From positions 1-48,164 of the forward strand of contig JAIHAR010000014.1 of NCBI GenBank assembly GCA_020054865.1: a DNA stretch of 48,164 nucleotides, written 5' to 3'. The position numbers and the translations under genes were made by a program. Positions 7,014 through 16,698 of this stretch are shown in pieces; the first letter of the stretch is position 1, and each line of letters opens with the position of its first letter. The notes under the pieces are model-generated. The model worked only from the letters and a program-made list of their open reading frames with translations, had not been told where the DNA came from and made no database searches. Source of the stretch: Deferribacteraceae bacterium. GTDB lineage: Bacteria > Chrysiogenota > Deferribacteres > Deferribacterales > Deferrivibrionaceae.

Positions 7014-9367
7014 TTCACCTCTCCTAAGTTGGCAGCTATCGAACTGTTTGCCTCAAGATTTACTTCAAGCTGAAGAATACTTTCCATAATCTTTTTTACT
7101 TTTTTTTCCACATCACCAACAATATTGTTATCTGATTCAACTACCAGTTCATCGTGAATCTGCAATACAATATGCGCATCTTTATCTTCAAGAAAATTTT
7201 CAATCTCAAGCATGGCAAGTTTTATTGCGTCAGCAGCCGAACCCTGCAAAATGGAATTTAAAGCCATCCTTTCAGACCGGTTTCTGAGCACCTGATTTTT
7301 GCTCCGTATTTCAGGAAAAAACCTTTTTCTTCCAAGTACTGTTTTTATGTATCCAAACCTGCCGGCCTCCTGTATAACCTGTCCGATATATTTTTTAACG
7401 CCCGGATATGTTTTAAAGTAAGTTTCAATAAATTCCTTTGCATCCGCCTGACTTACCCCGGTATCTCTTGCAAGGCCAAAGGGGCTCAAACCATAAAGTA
7501 TTCCAAAATTTACTGCTTTTGCAATTCTTCTCAAATCCCCCTCAATTTTTTCTTCAGGGAGTTTGAAAATTTTCGAGCCGGTAATTCTGTGAATGTCAAG
7601 ATGCTGTTTAAACGCAGAAATCAAAGTCTCATCCCTTGAAAAATGCGCAAGAAATCTCAACTCAATCTGTGAATAATCAAGAGAAATAAACTTTTTCCCT
7701 TCTTCAGCCACAAAAGCTGACCTTATCTTTTTCCCCCAACTCCCCTTTAGAGGGATATTCTGCAGATTAGGGTTGTTAGAAGAAAACCTCCCCGTAGCAG
7801 TCCCAGTCTGCTTGAATTCTGAATGAATTCTGCCGGTATTATTGTCGATATATTCAGGAAGCTTTGAAGTGTATGTATTTAAAAGCTTTGTAAGCTCACG
7901 ATACTCAATTATATCTTCGAGAAGTTTCTTGTGGTGCTGGTTTACAATAACCATATTTCTTAAAGACTCTTCATCTGTGGAAAATCCTGTCTTGGTCTTT
8001 TTAAACGGAGCAAGCTTCAGTTTATCAAACAAGACTTCTCTTAATTGTTTAGGGGAATTAATGTTTATAGACTCACCCAGCGCAGCGTATATTTCCTCTT
8101 CTTTTTTCAGCGCCTCAGAGGTTATTTCCTCATTTAATCTATCAAGCACTTTTGGGTCCAATTTTATCCCATTTTTTTCCATATTCGCTATGACCTTAGT
8201 CATAGGCAACTCATATTTAAAATATATATCATAAAGATCGTTAGTTTTGCACAGCTCTACTTCCTCTTTTGCCCTACATTTAAGTTTCGAAATAAAATCT
8301 TCCAGTTTTTCATCTTTGTTTAGGCCAATACCGCCACTATCTGGGTTATTGAGCCATGAAATAATCAGCAAATCAAAAACATCATCTTTATAAAATTTCG
8401 TTTGTTTATAAATATTTTTAATGTCGTAACAATATTTGATATCTTTATCAAAATCATTTGTAATTAAAGTCTTTTCACTGTCAGCAATATATATCTTATC
8501 ATTCAAAAAGAGTAATATCTTCTCATCAAACACATCTTTTTTTTCTTTTTTATCTGAAGCACCGAATATTCTTTTATATAAACTATTTAGCTCAAGCTCT
8601 CCAAATATACTTTCAAGCTCCCCTTTTGTTTCATATTTTTCAAGTTTGTCAAGCAGCTTAAGTCTTGCAATTTCCCTGCTTAAAAATGCAAGCTCTCTAT
8701 CTTTTACAAGTTTATCTTTTATGCTCCCTTTGATATTTTCAATATTTTCATAGACACTATCAAGACTACCATAATCCTGAAGAAGTTTGATTGCGGTTTT
8801 TGGCCCCACACCCTTAACGCCCGGGATATTGTCAGCAGAATCTCCGCAAAGGGCAAGGTAATCAAGAATTTTATCGGGATAAACCCCAAGCTTTTCTTTT
8901 ACCCCTTCCTTGTCAATCAAGTCCCCTGTCTGATAATCAAGAAGCTTGATTTTTGAGTCAACAAGCTGCATCAAATCTTTATCTTTTGTCACAAGATAGA
9001 CTTCACCTTCACTTTTCATAGCAAGAGTGTAAATAATATCGTCGGCCTCAATCCCATCTTCACAAAACACGTCAAAGCCAAGCAACACAAGAATCTGCTT
9101 TATCTTTTCCACCTGAGAAATCAAATCTTCAGGTGTAGAAGGTCTGTTTGCCTTGTATTTTTCAAGCATTCTGTGACGCTCAGTTTCCCCTTTTGAGTCA
9201 AATGTTATATAAATCTTTTCAGGCTTAAATTTATCTTTGATGGTAAGTATTGTATTTATAAATGAATGTATAAGGCCGGTAGGTTCGCCTCTTGAGTTTG
9301 TAAGGGGTGGTACTTTGTAATATATTCTGTAAGCTATGGAATGCCCGTCAACAATAATAACGGCCAT
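7010..9367 (-). CDS. polA: DNA polymerase I
   Basis: 785 residues. The N-terminal 5'-3' exonuclease/flap nuclease (about 1-285) shows IVDGHSIAYRIYY, EADDIIY, TKDKDLMQLV and GDSADNIPGVKGVG. The C-terminal polymerase shows motif A SLDYSQIELRFLAHF, the O-helix RRIAKAVNFGILYG and motif C LQIHDELVVE. The middle region (about 290-390) is short and lacks the D-x-E and other proofreading motifs, so the 3'-5' exonuclease is probably inactive, as in Taq polymerase; E. coli Pol I is 928 residues. The O-helix has Phe at the position equivalent to Taq F667. It begins one base after the hisD stop and overlaps the GGDEF gene. Role: Okazaki fragment processing and repair synthesis. Confidence 0.95.
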   Translation of the reverse strand: MAVIIVDGHSIAYRIYYKVPPLTNSRGEPTGLIHSFINTILTIKDKFKPEKIYITFDSKGETERHRMLEKYKANRPSTPEDLISQVEKIKQILVLLGFDVFCEDGIEADDIIYTLAMKSEGEVYLVTKDKDLMQLVDSKIKLLDYQTGDLIDKEGVKEKLGVYPDKILDYLALCGDSADNIPGVKGVGPKTAIKLLQDYGSLDSVYENIENIKGSIKDKLVKDRELAFLSREIARLKLLDKLEKYETKGELESIFGELELNSLYKRIFGASDKKEKKDVFDEKILLFLNDKIYIADSEKTLITNDFDKDIKYCYDIKNIYKQTKFYKDDVFDLLIISWLNNPDSGGIGLNKDEKLEDFISKLKCRAKEEVELCKTNDLYDIYFKYELPMTKVIANMEKNGIKLDPKVLDRLNEEITSEALKKEEEIYAALGESININSPKQLREVLFDKLKLAPFKKTKTGFSTDEESLRNMVIVNQHHKKLLEDIIEYRELTKLLNTYTSKLPEYIDNNTGRIHSEFKQTGTATGRFSSNNPNLQNIPLKGSWGKKIRSAFVAEEGKKFISLDYSQIELRFLAHFSRDETLISAFKQHLDIHRITGSKIFKLPEEKIEGDLRRIAKAVNFGILYGLSPFGLARDTGVSQADAKEFIETYFKTYPGVKKYIGQVIQEAGRFGYIKTVLGRKRFFPEIRSKNQVLRNRSERMALNSILQGSAADAIKLAMLEIENFLEDKDAHIVLQIHDELVVESDNNIVGDVEKKVKKIMESILQLEVNLEANSSIAANLGEVK

Positions 9368-9368
9368 T

Positions 9369-10646
9369 TTATTTCAACCTTTTCAGTACTGAATTTGCAT
9401 GGGCATCAAGCCCTTCGGCTTTTGCTATTTCCACAATATTATCCCCAACTTTCTCAAGGGCATATTTATTGAAATTAATTATACTGGAACGTTTTACAAA
9501 ATCATACGTACCAAGAGGGGAGAAAAATCTCGCCGTACCATTTGTAGGAAGTGTATGATTTGGACCTGCCAGATAATCCCCAACCGCCTCCGGAGTGTAC
9601 TCGCCCAAAAAAATTGCACCGGCATTTTTTATCTTGTTTAGATATTCAAAAGGGGTTTTGACATATAGCTCAAGATGCTCAGGGGCAATCTCATTTGCAA
9701 TGTCGCAAGCCTCATCAATATCTTTCACAACAATAATAGCGCCAAAATCTTTCAGGGACTTTTCAGCGATATGCTTTTTTGGAAGCAGCTCAAGCTGCTT
9801 GTCAATTTCTACTGCAATACGCAGAGCGAGATTTTTATCATCAGTGACAGTAATAGCAGATGCAAGCTCATCGTGCTCTGCCTGAGAAAGCATGTCTGCT
9901 GCAACATATTCAGGATTTGCATTGCCATCAGCGATAACAAGTATCTCACTTGGACCTGCAATCATATCTATATCGACACTGCCAAACACTATTTTCTTGG
10001 CAAGCGCCACATAAATGTTTCCAGGCCCGACAATCTTATCAACCTTCGGGACTGTCTCTGTGCCATATGCAAGGGCAGCAACTGCCTGGGCACCACCCAA
10101 CTTGAATACTCTATCCACCCCCGCAAGATATGCGGCGGCAAGCACAACTTCGTTTAATTTGCCATCCTTTGCCGGAGTCACCATAATAATTTCTTTTACA
10201 CCTGCCACTTTTGCAGGCAGAATATTCATCAATACTGTGGATGGATAAGTTGCTTTTCCACCAGGCACATATACCCCTACTTTTTCAAGAGGTGTCACCT
10301 TCGCACCCAATATACTTCCGTCAGCTCTTTCATACATCCAGGTCTTTTCCAGCATATTTTTATGATATTCTGTGATATTATTTTTGGCCACGTTAAGAGA
10401 TATTCTCAATTTCTCGGGCAGATTTTCATAGCATTTTTCCAGAAACTTCTTATCCACCTCAAATCCGTCACTTATATCGGTATTGTCAAATTTTTTTGTA
10501 AGCTCAACAAGGGCTTTATCTTTCCCCTCTTTTACCTTGTTTAAAATTTCCATTACTGCGGGAAGATATTGCTGGTCAAAAATATTTCCTCTATCAAGAA
10601 TTTTTTTTATTTTTTCAGACTGTATATTTATAATAAGCTCTTTCAT
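9369..10646 (-). CDS. hisD: Histidinol dehydrogenase
   Basis: 425 residues, normal family length. Oxidises L-histidinol to histidine with two NAD+, the last step of histidine synthesis. Visible family motifs: IDMIAGPSEILVIAD, the zinc-ligand segment SQAEHDELAS (Gln, His), the catalytic Glu-His pair in APEHLEL, the Asp in GDYLAGPNHTLPT, and the terminal His in LDAHANS. It is first in a run with polA, the GGDEF gene and the PAS activator, and no other his gene is in the window. GGAGG sits four bases before the ATG. A weak TATAAT (10678-10683) lies in the divergent region shared with the Sir2 gene. Confidence 0.95.
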   Translation of the reverse strand: MKELIINIQSEKIKKILDRGNIFDQQYLPAVMEILNKVKEGKDKALVELTKKFDNTDISDGFEVDKKFLEKCYENLPEKLRISLNVAKNNITEYHKNMLEKTWMYERADGSILGAKVTPLEKVGVYVPGGKATYPSTVLMNILPAKVAGVKEIIMVTPAKDGKLNEVVLAAAYLAGVDRVFKLGGAQAVAALAYGTETVPKVDKIVGPGNIYVALAKKIVFGSVDIDMIAGPSEILVIADGNANPEYVAADMLSQAEHDELASAITVTDDKNLALRIAVEIDKQLELLPKKHIAEKSLKDFGAIIVVKDIDEACDIANEIAPEHLELYVKTPFEYLNKIKNAGAIFLGEYTPEAVGDYLAGPNHTLPTNGTARFFSPLGTYDFVKRSSIINFNKYALEKVGDNIVEIAKAEGLDAHANSVLKRLK

Positions 10647-10677
10647 AATGCCTCCGATAAAAGTATCAGGTATGATT

Positions 10678-10704
10678 ATTATACATATTTTTTGAAGTTT
10701 ACAA
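10678..10704 (-). promoter_or_regulatory. Possible promoter of hisD-polA-GGDEF-PAS activator
   Basis: Minus strand -10 TATAAT (10678-10683) matches consensus exactly; the best -35 TTGTAA (10699-10704) is only 15 bp away, shorter than ideal. It sits 32 bp before the hisD ATG. Confidence 0.3.
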
Positions 10705-10718
10705 AGAGATAATTCATG

Positions 10719-10747
10719 TTGATTAGGTTTTAATTTATCTTTATAGT
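10719..10747 (+). promoter_or_regulatory. Sigma-70-type promoter of the Sir2-transporter pair
   Basis: TTGATT (10719-10724), 17-bp spacer, TATAGT (10742-10747). The expected start near 10754 is just before the AGGGG ribosome binding site (10755-10759), so the leader would be very short. Confidence 0.45.
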
Positions 10748-10765
10748 TAAAGTTAGGGGTGATGT

Positions 10766-11587
10766 ATGGAAGTTATCAAATTTGCTGCAGAAAAAATTGC
10801 AAACGCCAACCTGCTGATAATGACAGCCGGCGCAGGCATAGGTGTGGACTCGGGGCTGCCAGACTTTAGAGGGGAAAAGGGCTTCTGGAATGCTTATCCA
10901 ATGTATGAAAGATTAGGACTTAGCTTTTACGACTGTGCAAACCCGATTCATTTTGAAACAGACCCACACTTTGGCTGGGGATTTTACGGACATAGATTGG
11001 AGCTTTACAGAAAAACTACTCCTCACGATGGATTTAACATAATGCTAAACTGGGGCAAAAATATTGCAGAGGACTATTTTGTGGTCACTTCAAATGTTGA
11101 CGGGCAATTTCAAAAGGCAGGTTTTGACCCTTTTAAAATTTATGAAATTCATGGCTCTATCCATCATCTTCAGTGTCTTGCTCCCTGCTGTGATGCAATC
11201 TGGGAAAACAATGAAAATATTCAAATAGATTATGAAACAATGCGAGCCAAAAACATCCCAAAATGTAGATTTTGCGATCGCGTGGCAAGACCAAACATTT
11301 TGATGTTTGGAGATTACTCATGGCTGCCTCAGCGCTCCCACGAACAATCGGACAGGTTTGATAATGTTATTCAAAATGCTTCCGGCAAAAATATTGTTGT
11401 TGTGGAAGTGGGGGCAGGTACTGCTGTGCCATCAATCAGGTATACAAGTGAAAGGTTAGGCAGACGAGACAATACAACAGTGATAAGGATAAATTTAAGA
11501 GAGTCACAAATTGCTGGAAATCATATTTCCATCCCGATGCGAGGACTTGAAGCACTGAAAATGATTGACGAAGAATTAAATGGATAA
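10766..11587 (+). CDS. Sir2-family NAD-dependent protein deacylase
   Basis: 273 residues. NAD-binding motif GAGIGVDSGLPDFRG (near 21-35) replaces the canonical GAGxSxxSGIPDFR. The catalytic-site motif appears as TSNVDGQFQKAGF (usual TQNIDxLH), followed by the catalytic His in EIHGS. Zinc site: Cys in CLAPCC and CRFC, then RPNILMFGD (canonical RPxVVxFGE). The fold and catalytic residues are kept, but several core positions differ from CobB-like sirtuins, so the acyl specificity, or ADP-ribosylation instead, is uncertain. Its last eight bases overlap the start of a multi-pass transporter gene, and a shared promoter lies upstream, so the two are co-expressed. Confidence 0.85.
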   Translation: MEVIKFAAEKIANANLLIMTAGAGIGVDSGLPDFRGEKGFWNAYPMYERLGLSFYDCANPIHFETDPHFGWGFYGHRLELYRKTTPHDGFNIMLNWGKNIAEDYFVVTSNVDGQFQKAGFDPFKIYEIHGSIHHLQCLAPCCDAIWENNENIQIDYETMRAKNIPKCRFCDRVARPNILMFGDYSWLPQRSHEQSDRFDNVIQNASGKNIVVVEVGAGTAVPSIRYTSERLGRRDNTTVIRINLRESQIAGNHISIPMRGLEALKMIDEELNG

Positions 11588-12875
11588 CACACAAAAAATA
11601 ACATACAAAGGGATTTTAAAATTCTGGCTCCCCCTTGCATCCACATGGCTAATGATGGCCTTTGAAGGCCCCTATCTTGCGGCAATAATTGCAAGACTGC
11701 CTCAGGAAAAGTTTAATTTGGCAGCATACGGAGTATCTTTTGCATTCGGACTTGTGGTGGAAGCCCCAATTATTATGCTGATGAGCGCTTCCGTTGCACT
11801 TGTAAAGGGGGTAAACAGTTATTACGATTTGAGACGATTTGCGCTGTGGCTTAATATTGCCCTTACTTCTGTTATTTTAATTATTTGCATCCCCGATATC
11901 TTTTATTTTCTTGCCATAAATATGTTAGGTCTTAAATATGAAATCGCAAAAACGGCACATCTTGCGACATTACTTCTTACCCCATGGCCAGGCTCAATCG
12001 GCTATAGAAGATTTTATCAGGGGATCTTAATCAAGTATGGCAAAACAAAATATGTGGCATTCGGGACAATATTCAGGCTGACGTTTATGTCTATAAGTGC
12101 ATTTACAATGTACAGCCTTAAAATTTTGCCCGGCGCAGCGGTCGGCACCCTTTCGTTAAGTATTGGAGTAATGGCCGAAGCCATAGCCGTAAGAATGATG
12201 TCAAAAAATCTTATAAAAGAGATAAAGGCAAATGATAATGACAGTAATTTGCCTTTTTTATACATTTTAAAATTTTATATCCCACTTGCACTAACCCCTC
12301 TTATAGGGCTTGGAGTTTACCCCGCCGTAACTTTTTTTATGGGCAAAAGTATCAATGCAATAGAATCTCTGGCGGTGTTGCCCGTGATAAACTCATTGGT
12401 ATTCATATTCAGAAGTCTTGGGCTTTCTTATCAGGAGGTAGTTATTGCACTCATTTCAAGAAGCAAAGAAAATTATGTTACCGTCAGGAACTTTGCTGCC
12501 ATTTTGGGGCTGTTTTGTTTGTTTATGATGGGGTTGATAGCATTTACCCCACTTTCTCATATATGGTTCAGCAAAATTTCAGGTCTTTCAAGGGATTTGG
12601 CAGATTTTGCAGTGTTGCCCACATCTATTATGACTATCCTTCCAGCAAGCACCGTGTTGATTTCATTTCAAAGAGGTATATTGGTAAATCACAAACTAAC
12701 CAACCCTATCACCTATGCCACCGCCCTTGAAGTTGGGCTGATATTGATATCATTAACATTAATGCTTACAAATTCATTGTTTCCGGGTGCAGTAATTGCT
12801 GCAATTTCTCTTGTAATAGGAAGAATATCTTCCACATTGTTTTTGTTTTTCTATGTAAGAAAATGTAAAAAATAA
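11580..12875 (+). CDS. ANKH/MATE-like multi-pass membrane transporter
   Basis: 431 residues, almost entirely hydrophobic, with roughly 12 predicted transmembrane segments in two similar halves (FWLPLASTWLMMAFEG near the start and FYIPLALTPLIGLGV near the middle). This fits the MOP (MATE/polysaccharide exporter) superfamily, and the FWLPLA/FYIPLA repeats and general layout recall the progressive-ankylosis (ANKH) branch, which exports pyrophosphate/citrate or ATP-related anions in animals. The substrate here is unknown. Overlaps the Sir2 gene by eight bases; followed at once by a bidirectional terminator. A sodium- or proton-coupled exporter is the safe description; the ANKH link is a judgement from pattern only. 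Confidence 0.7.
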   Translation: MDNTQKITYKGILKFWLPLASTWLMMAFEGPYLAAIIARLPQEKFNLAAYGVSFAFGLVVEAPIIMLMSASVALVKGVNSYYDLRRFALWLNIALTSVILIICIPDIFYFLAINMLGLKYEIAKTAHLATLLLTPWPGSIGYRRFYQGILIKYGKTKYVAFGTIFRLTFMSISAFTMYSLKILPGAAVGTLSLSIGVMAEAIAVRMMSKNLIKEIKANDNDSNLPFLYILKFYIPLALTPLIGLGVYPAVTFFMGKSINAIESLAVLPVINSLVFIFRSLGLSYQEVVIALISRSKENYVTVRNFAAILGLFCLFMMGLIAFTPLSHIWFSKISGLSRDLADFAVLPTSIMTILPASTVLISFQRGILVNHKLTNPITYATALEVGLILISLTLMLTNSLFPGAVIAAISLVIGRISSTLFLFFYVRKCKK

Positions 12876-12898
12876 AAAAGCGGGTCAAGCCCGCTTTT
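12876..12898. terminator. Bidirectional rho-independent terminator
   Basis: AAAAGCGGG / CCCGCTTTT around a 5-base loop, with A and T tracts on both sides. It separates the convergent transporter (+) and ammonium transporter (-) genes and can serve both. Confidence 0.9.
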
Positions 12899-12901
12899 AA
12901 A

Positions 12902-14233
12902 TTATCTGATTAAAGATTTCTGAAATTCCGGATATGCATTTGCGCCGTGCTCATAAAAATCAAGCCCCATAAGTTCTTCTTCCTCAGATACCCTGAATTT
13001 TACAAACATATTCAAGATTTTTATTAAAATATATGTTGAGCCAAACGCCCATATAAAAGCTGCCACGATACCGATAATCTGACTCATAATTACAGGCTCA
13101 AGGGCATTTGTTTCAAAATTATAGTTAAACATCCCTGCAGCAAGTGTACCCCATGCACCGTTTACACCATGCACAGAAATAGCACCGACAGGATCATCTA
13201 CTTTTATTTTGTCAAAAAATATTACAGAGTAAACAACGAGAATGCCTGCCACTACACCTATTATTATTGAATAAAAAGGTGTGACATTTGCACAGCCAGC
13301 AGTAATCCCCACAAGCCCCGCCAATGCGCCATTTAATGACATACCGATGTCAAATTTTTTGTATTTGAAATAGGTAACAGTCATCGCCGATAATACTGCA
13401 GCAGCCGGAGCAAGCGTGGTATTTACCGCTATAAGAGGCAAAGCTGAATCGGCGGCTGTTTCACTCCCTACGTTGAATCCATACCAACCAAACCACAATA
13501 TAAATACACCAAGAGCTGCCAGAGGTATATTGTGTCCAGGGATAACTCTTACCTGCCCTTTATCACCAAACTTGCCAATTCTTGGTCCTATTATTATTGC
13601 CGCAGCAAGAGCAGCCCATCCGCCAACTGAGTGAACAACTGTTGAACCAGCAAAATCTATAAAACCCAATTTTTCAAGCCAGCCGTTTCCATGAAAAAGG
13701 CTTCCCCATGCCCAGCTTCCAAAAACGGGGTATATAACCATGGACATAATAAAGCTGAAAAGTATGTAAAATTTAAAATTTGCCCTTTCTGCAATTGCAC
13801 CTGAGACAATTGTAGCGGCTGTAGCACAAAATACTACCTGAAATATCCAAAAGGCTAAAGTCCAGTTATCTTTCATGTCCCAGTTTGAAAGGAAAAATCC
13901 TTCTGTCCCAAAAAAGCCGGTAGTTGTTGCTCCAAACATTATAGCAAACCCTACTGCCCAGAAACCTATTGAACCTGCAGCAAAATCCAGCAAATTTTTC
14001 ATTATAATATTCAGAGCATTTTTTGACCTGGTAAACCCTGACTCTACCATCGCAAAACCAAGCTGCATAAAAAATACAAGAAATGCAGCTATCAATGTCC
14101 AGAGCCAATCGGTATTGGTCTGCACCTGCTTAATCGATTCATCAAGAGATTCAAGTGTAAGCATTTTATCCCCTTCTGCAAAAACGGATGCAGAAAAAAT
14201 TATCAAATACGCTATTGAAATAATTATTTTCAT
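12902..14233 (-). CDS. amt: Ammonium transporter (Amt family)
   Basis: 443 residues with an N-terminal signal peptide (MKIIISIAYLIIFSASVFAE) and about 11 transmembrane segments, as in proteobacterial AmtB. Family signatures include FFMQLGFAMVESGFTRSKN near residue 60, SVGGWAALAAAIIIGPR, and the conserved pore-region His in DPVGAISVHGVNGAWG. Conducts ammonium/ammonia across the inner membrane. The open frame extends to 14260, but AGGAGG six bases before the ATG at 14233 fixes the start and avoids overlap with glnK. Directly downstream of the PII gene, the classic glnK-amtB pair; PII blocks the pore when nitrogen is plentiful. Expression is presumably from the sigma-54 promoter before glnK. Confidence 0.95.
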   Translation of the reverse strand: MKIIISIAYLIIFSASVFAEGDKMLTLESLDESIKQVQTNTDWLWTLIAAFLVFFMQLGFAMVESGFTRSKNALNIIMKNLLDFAAGSIGFWAVGFAIMFGATTTGFFGTEGFFLSNWDMKDNWTLAFWIFQVVFCATAATIVSGAIAERANFKFYILFSFIMSMVIYPVFGSWAWGSLFHGNGWLEKLGFIDFAGSTVVHSVGGWAALAAAIIIGPRIGKFGDKGQVRVIPGHNIPLAALGVFILWFGWYGFNVGSETAADSALPLIAVNTTLAPAAAVLSAMTVTYFKYKKFDIGMSLNGALAGLVGITAGCANVTPFYSIIIGVVAGILVVYSVIFFDKIKVDDPVGAISVHGVNGAWGTLAAGMFNYNFETNALEPVIMSQIIGIVAAFIWAFGSTYILIKILNMFVKFRVSEEEELMGLDFYEHGANAYPEFQKSLIR

Positions 14234-14243
14234 AACAAACCTC

Positions 14244-14636
<393 letters not shown>

Positions 14637-14717
14637 TTAGGCACTTAAAGATATTATTTCAAACATAATGAACAACAAACAGGCATTTTACACAAATTAT
14701 GATTAATTTTTAAGCAA

Positions 14718-15929
14718 TTATCTATTATCAAGCTCCACATATTCTGACAATTTATCCATAAAGCCTGGCAATGCAGATTCTATCCTTATCCATGGGGAAA
14801 TCAGTCTGACCCCAATAGGATTTTCCGTAAATTCTTGCCAAGCATTTTTTATAGCAATTGCATACGACTCTATCGCCTTAATTTCGTCATGCCTGTCATA
14901 TTCAAGACCATTTATCTCTGAAAGGGCGTAGTACTGTTCAATCGCCTTTCTTGCCTCCTGAATATATGTGGCAAGAAGAGTCCTGTAAAACGCCTCAGAC
15001 ATTACCACACCATCCTGAACAAGTACCCTGAAGGTCGTCTTGGCAATATCTGCAGCCATCTTCAAAAGCCCTTCGTTGGGCTTTTTGGCATCTATTGTGT
15101 TGTGTTTGTGCTCATAAGTATCCATAATTTCAACCTGGCATATTTTATTAAGGTTTACTGACTGATAGATTTCACTCAATATGGAAATTTCAAGCCCCCA
15201 CGTGGGAGATATTCTAATTGATCTTCCCACATCTGAAATAAATGCAAATTCCCCCGAAAGAGCATATCTGAAATTATCAAGGTAATTTAAAAATTGATTT
15301 TCATATCCTACTATCTTTTTTAACGCCCTTACGAGAGGGATATAAAACAGCCTTTTGACCCTCCCGTATAGTTTATCAGTAACTCTTGCATAATAACCCT
15401 TTGAAAACCTGAAGTTGAGGTTTCTATTTACAAGCGGATATACCAATCTCGCCACCAGATCTTTTTTGTAGTTTTTTATGTCGCAATCGTGCAGACCAAT
15501 TACATAGTGTCTGTTTTGAGAAAGAATATACCCAAGCCCCATCCATACAACACGACCTTTACCTGGAATATTGAGGGGGAAATCCTCCTTTAAAAGCTCT
15601 TCATAAAGCTCCTGCACTTTCTCACCGTGATTCCACACTATTTTTACTTCCTGAGGCAACACCGACAACCTTTTTTTAACATCCTCAAACTGTTCTCTGT
15701 TTGCCTGGTCCAAAGAAAGAACAATTGTCTCTATAAACGGAACATCTTTCAGCTCTTCAATAATCACCTGCATCGCCTCTGTTTCAAATTCCGAGTACAG
15801 GGCAGGCAGTAAAAGCGCTATCTTTCTTCTGTCAGTGTATTTCATTATATCTGCTGACAACTTTTCAAAACCTCTGTTTCCAAGGTTTTGCAGAGTAGTA
15901 AACATTGCATTTTGATAAAAATCAGCCAT
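14718..15929 (-). CDS. gpgS: Glucosyl-3-phosphoglycerate synthase-like glycosyltransferase (GT81 type)
   Basis: 403 residues, GT-A fold. The nucleotide-sugar/metal motif appears as GLHDCDIKNY near residue 150; family-typical stretches follow, such as FSKGYYARV, RYALSGEFAF and WGLEISILSEIY, then a His-rich segment TYEHKHNT. These features fit retaining transferases that join a sugar from UDP- or GDP-glucose to 3-phosphoglycerate. With the HAD phosphatase gene overlapping it by eight bases upstream, it should make glucosylglycerate, a compatible solute in salt-stressed or nitrogen-limited bacteria and in Persephonella. A mannosyl donor (mannosylglycerate) is the alternative. GGAGG six bases from the ATG supports the start. 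The glnK-amt operon follows on the same strand. Confidence 0.75.
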   Translation of the reverse strand: MADFYQNAMFTTLQNLGNRGFEKLSADIMKYTDRRKIALLLPALYSEFETEAMQVIIEELKDVPFIETIVLSLDQANREQFEDVKKRLSVLPQEVKIVWNHGEKVQELYEELLKEDFPLNIPGKGRVVWMGLGYILSQNRHYVIGLHDCDIKNYKKDLVARLVYPLVNRNLNFRFSKGYYARVTDKLYGRVKRLFYIPLVRALKKIVGYENQFLNYLDNFRYALSGEFAFISDVGRSIRISPTWGLEISILSEIYQSVNLNKICQVEIMDTYEHKHNTIDAKKPNEGLLKMAADIAKTTFRVLVQDGVVMSEAFYRTLLATYIQEARKAIEQYYALSEINGLEYDRHDEIKAIESYAIAIKNAWQEFTENPIGVRLISPWIRIESALPGFMDKLSEYVELDNR

Positions 15930-16692
15930 TACCTTCCTCCTTCAAAAAATTCATAACAACTTCACACCATCCTTCAGGGCCTATAAATCTGCTTTTTATT
16001 GCATTTTTTATTGTAAGAAGCTTTTCATCATAGCTTCCGTCATATTTCTTAATTACAACAGGGTAGTCTACATTGATCAACATGTCATAATCGTTTCCGC
16101 TGTCCCCAAGCCCAATGCTTTTTAAATTTCCATTTAAAATACCCTTTATGTATCTTACTGCAACCCCTTTATCCTGACTTTTCCCGACAAGATGGTAAAA
16201 CCTTCCGCCTTTCAATATCTTATATCCATTATCTTCGCAAATCTGTATAAACTTATTTAGTTCGTGTAAATTTTCAGCAAAAAAAGGGAGTGAAAATTCC
16301 CTCTGTTTCAATAATCCAACCCTTGAGATATCCATATTTACCTTTTTTGAAAGATACTCTTCCTGAATATCGAAAATACTTCTAAGAAAAAATTTATCTT
16401 TATGACAATCAAAAAAGCCTTTAATCTCCTCCAATTTTTTGCCAAAAACCTTATCATACAACTTTAACTTTTCCGGAAAAAAAACTGCTGCACCATTTTC
16501 TACCGAAAAAATAACATCATAATCCAATTCAGCAACAAGAAGCTTCACTTCCGCTCTTGTTTTGCTAGTAACAAACACAATCGGCACATTATTTTGCCTG
16601 ATAACAGTAAAACACGGCAGCAAATCTTTGTAGGAATACGTAAAATGATCCAGAAACGTGCCGTCAAGGTCGGTGAAAATCACAATATTCAT
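15922..16692 (-). CDS. gpgP: Glucosyl/mannosyl-3-phosphoglycerate phosphatase (HAD-IIB, MPGP family)
   Basis: 256 residues. Motif I FTDLDGTFLDH holds the nucleophile Asp and the general-acid Asp; motif II is the FVTSKTRAEV segment; motif IV is GLGDSGNDYDML near 195. The cap insertion between them and the overall length match the mannosyl-3-phosphoglycerate phosphatase family (COG3769), whose members also act on glucosyl-3-phosphoglycerate. It would remove the phosphate in the second step of glycosylglycerate synthesis, directly after the synthase encoded by the overlapping next gene. No ribosome binding site precedes the ATG; a TAAAAT sits six bases upstream, so an internal promoter giving a leaderless mRNA is possible. 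Confidence 0.78.
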   Translation of the reverse strand: MNIVIFTDLDGTFLDHFTYSYKDLLPCFTVIRQNNVPIVFVTSKTRAEVKLLVAELDYDVIFSVENGAAVFFPEKLKLYDKVFGKKLEEIKGFFDCHKDKFFLRSIFDIQEEYLSKKVNMDISRVGLLKQREFSLPFFAENLHELNKFIQICEDNGYKILKGGRFYHLVGKSQDKGVAVRYIKGILNGNLKSIGLGDSGNDYDMLINVDYPVVIKKYDGSYDEKLLTIKNAIKSRFIGPEGWCEVVMNFLKEEGNG

Positions 16693-16698
16693 GTAAAT

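Noticed and set aside
9675-10157. 160-residue plus-strand open frame inside hisD
   Set aside because: Antisense shadow of a conserved enzyme; composition is not protein-like.
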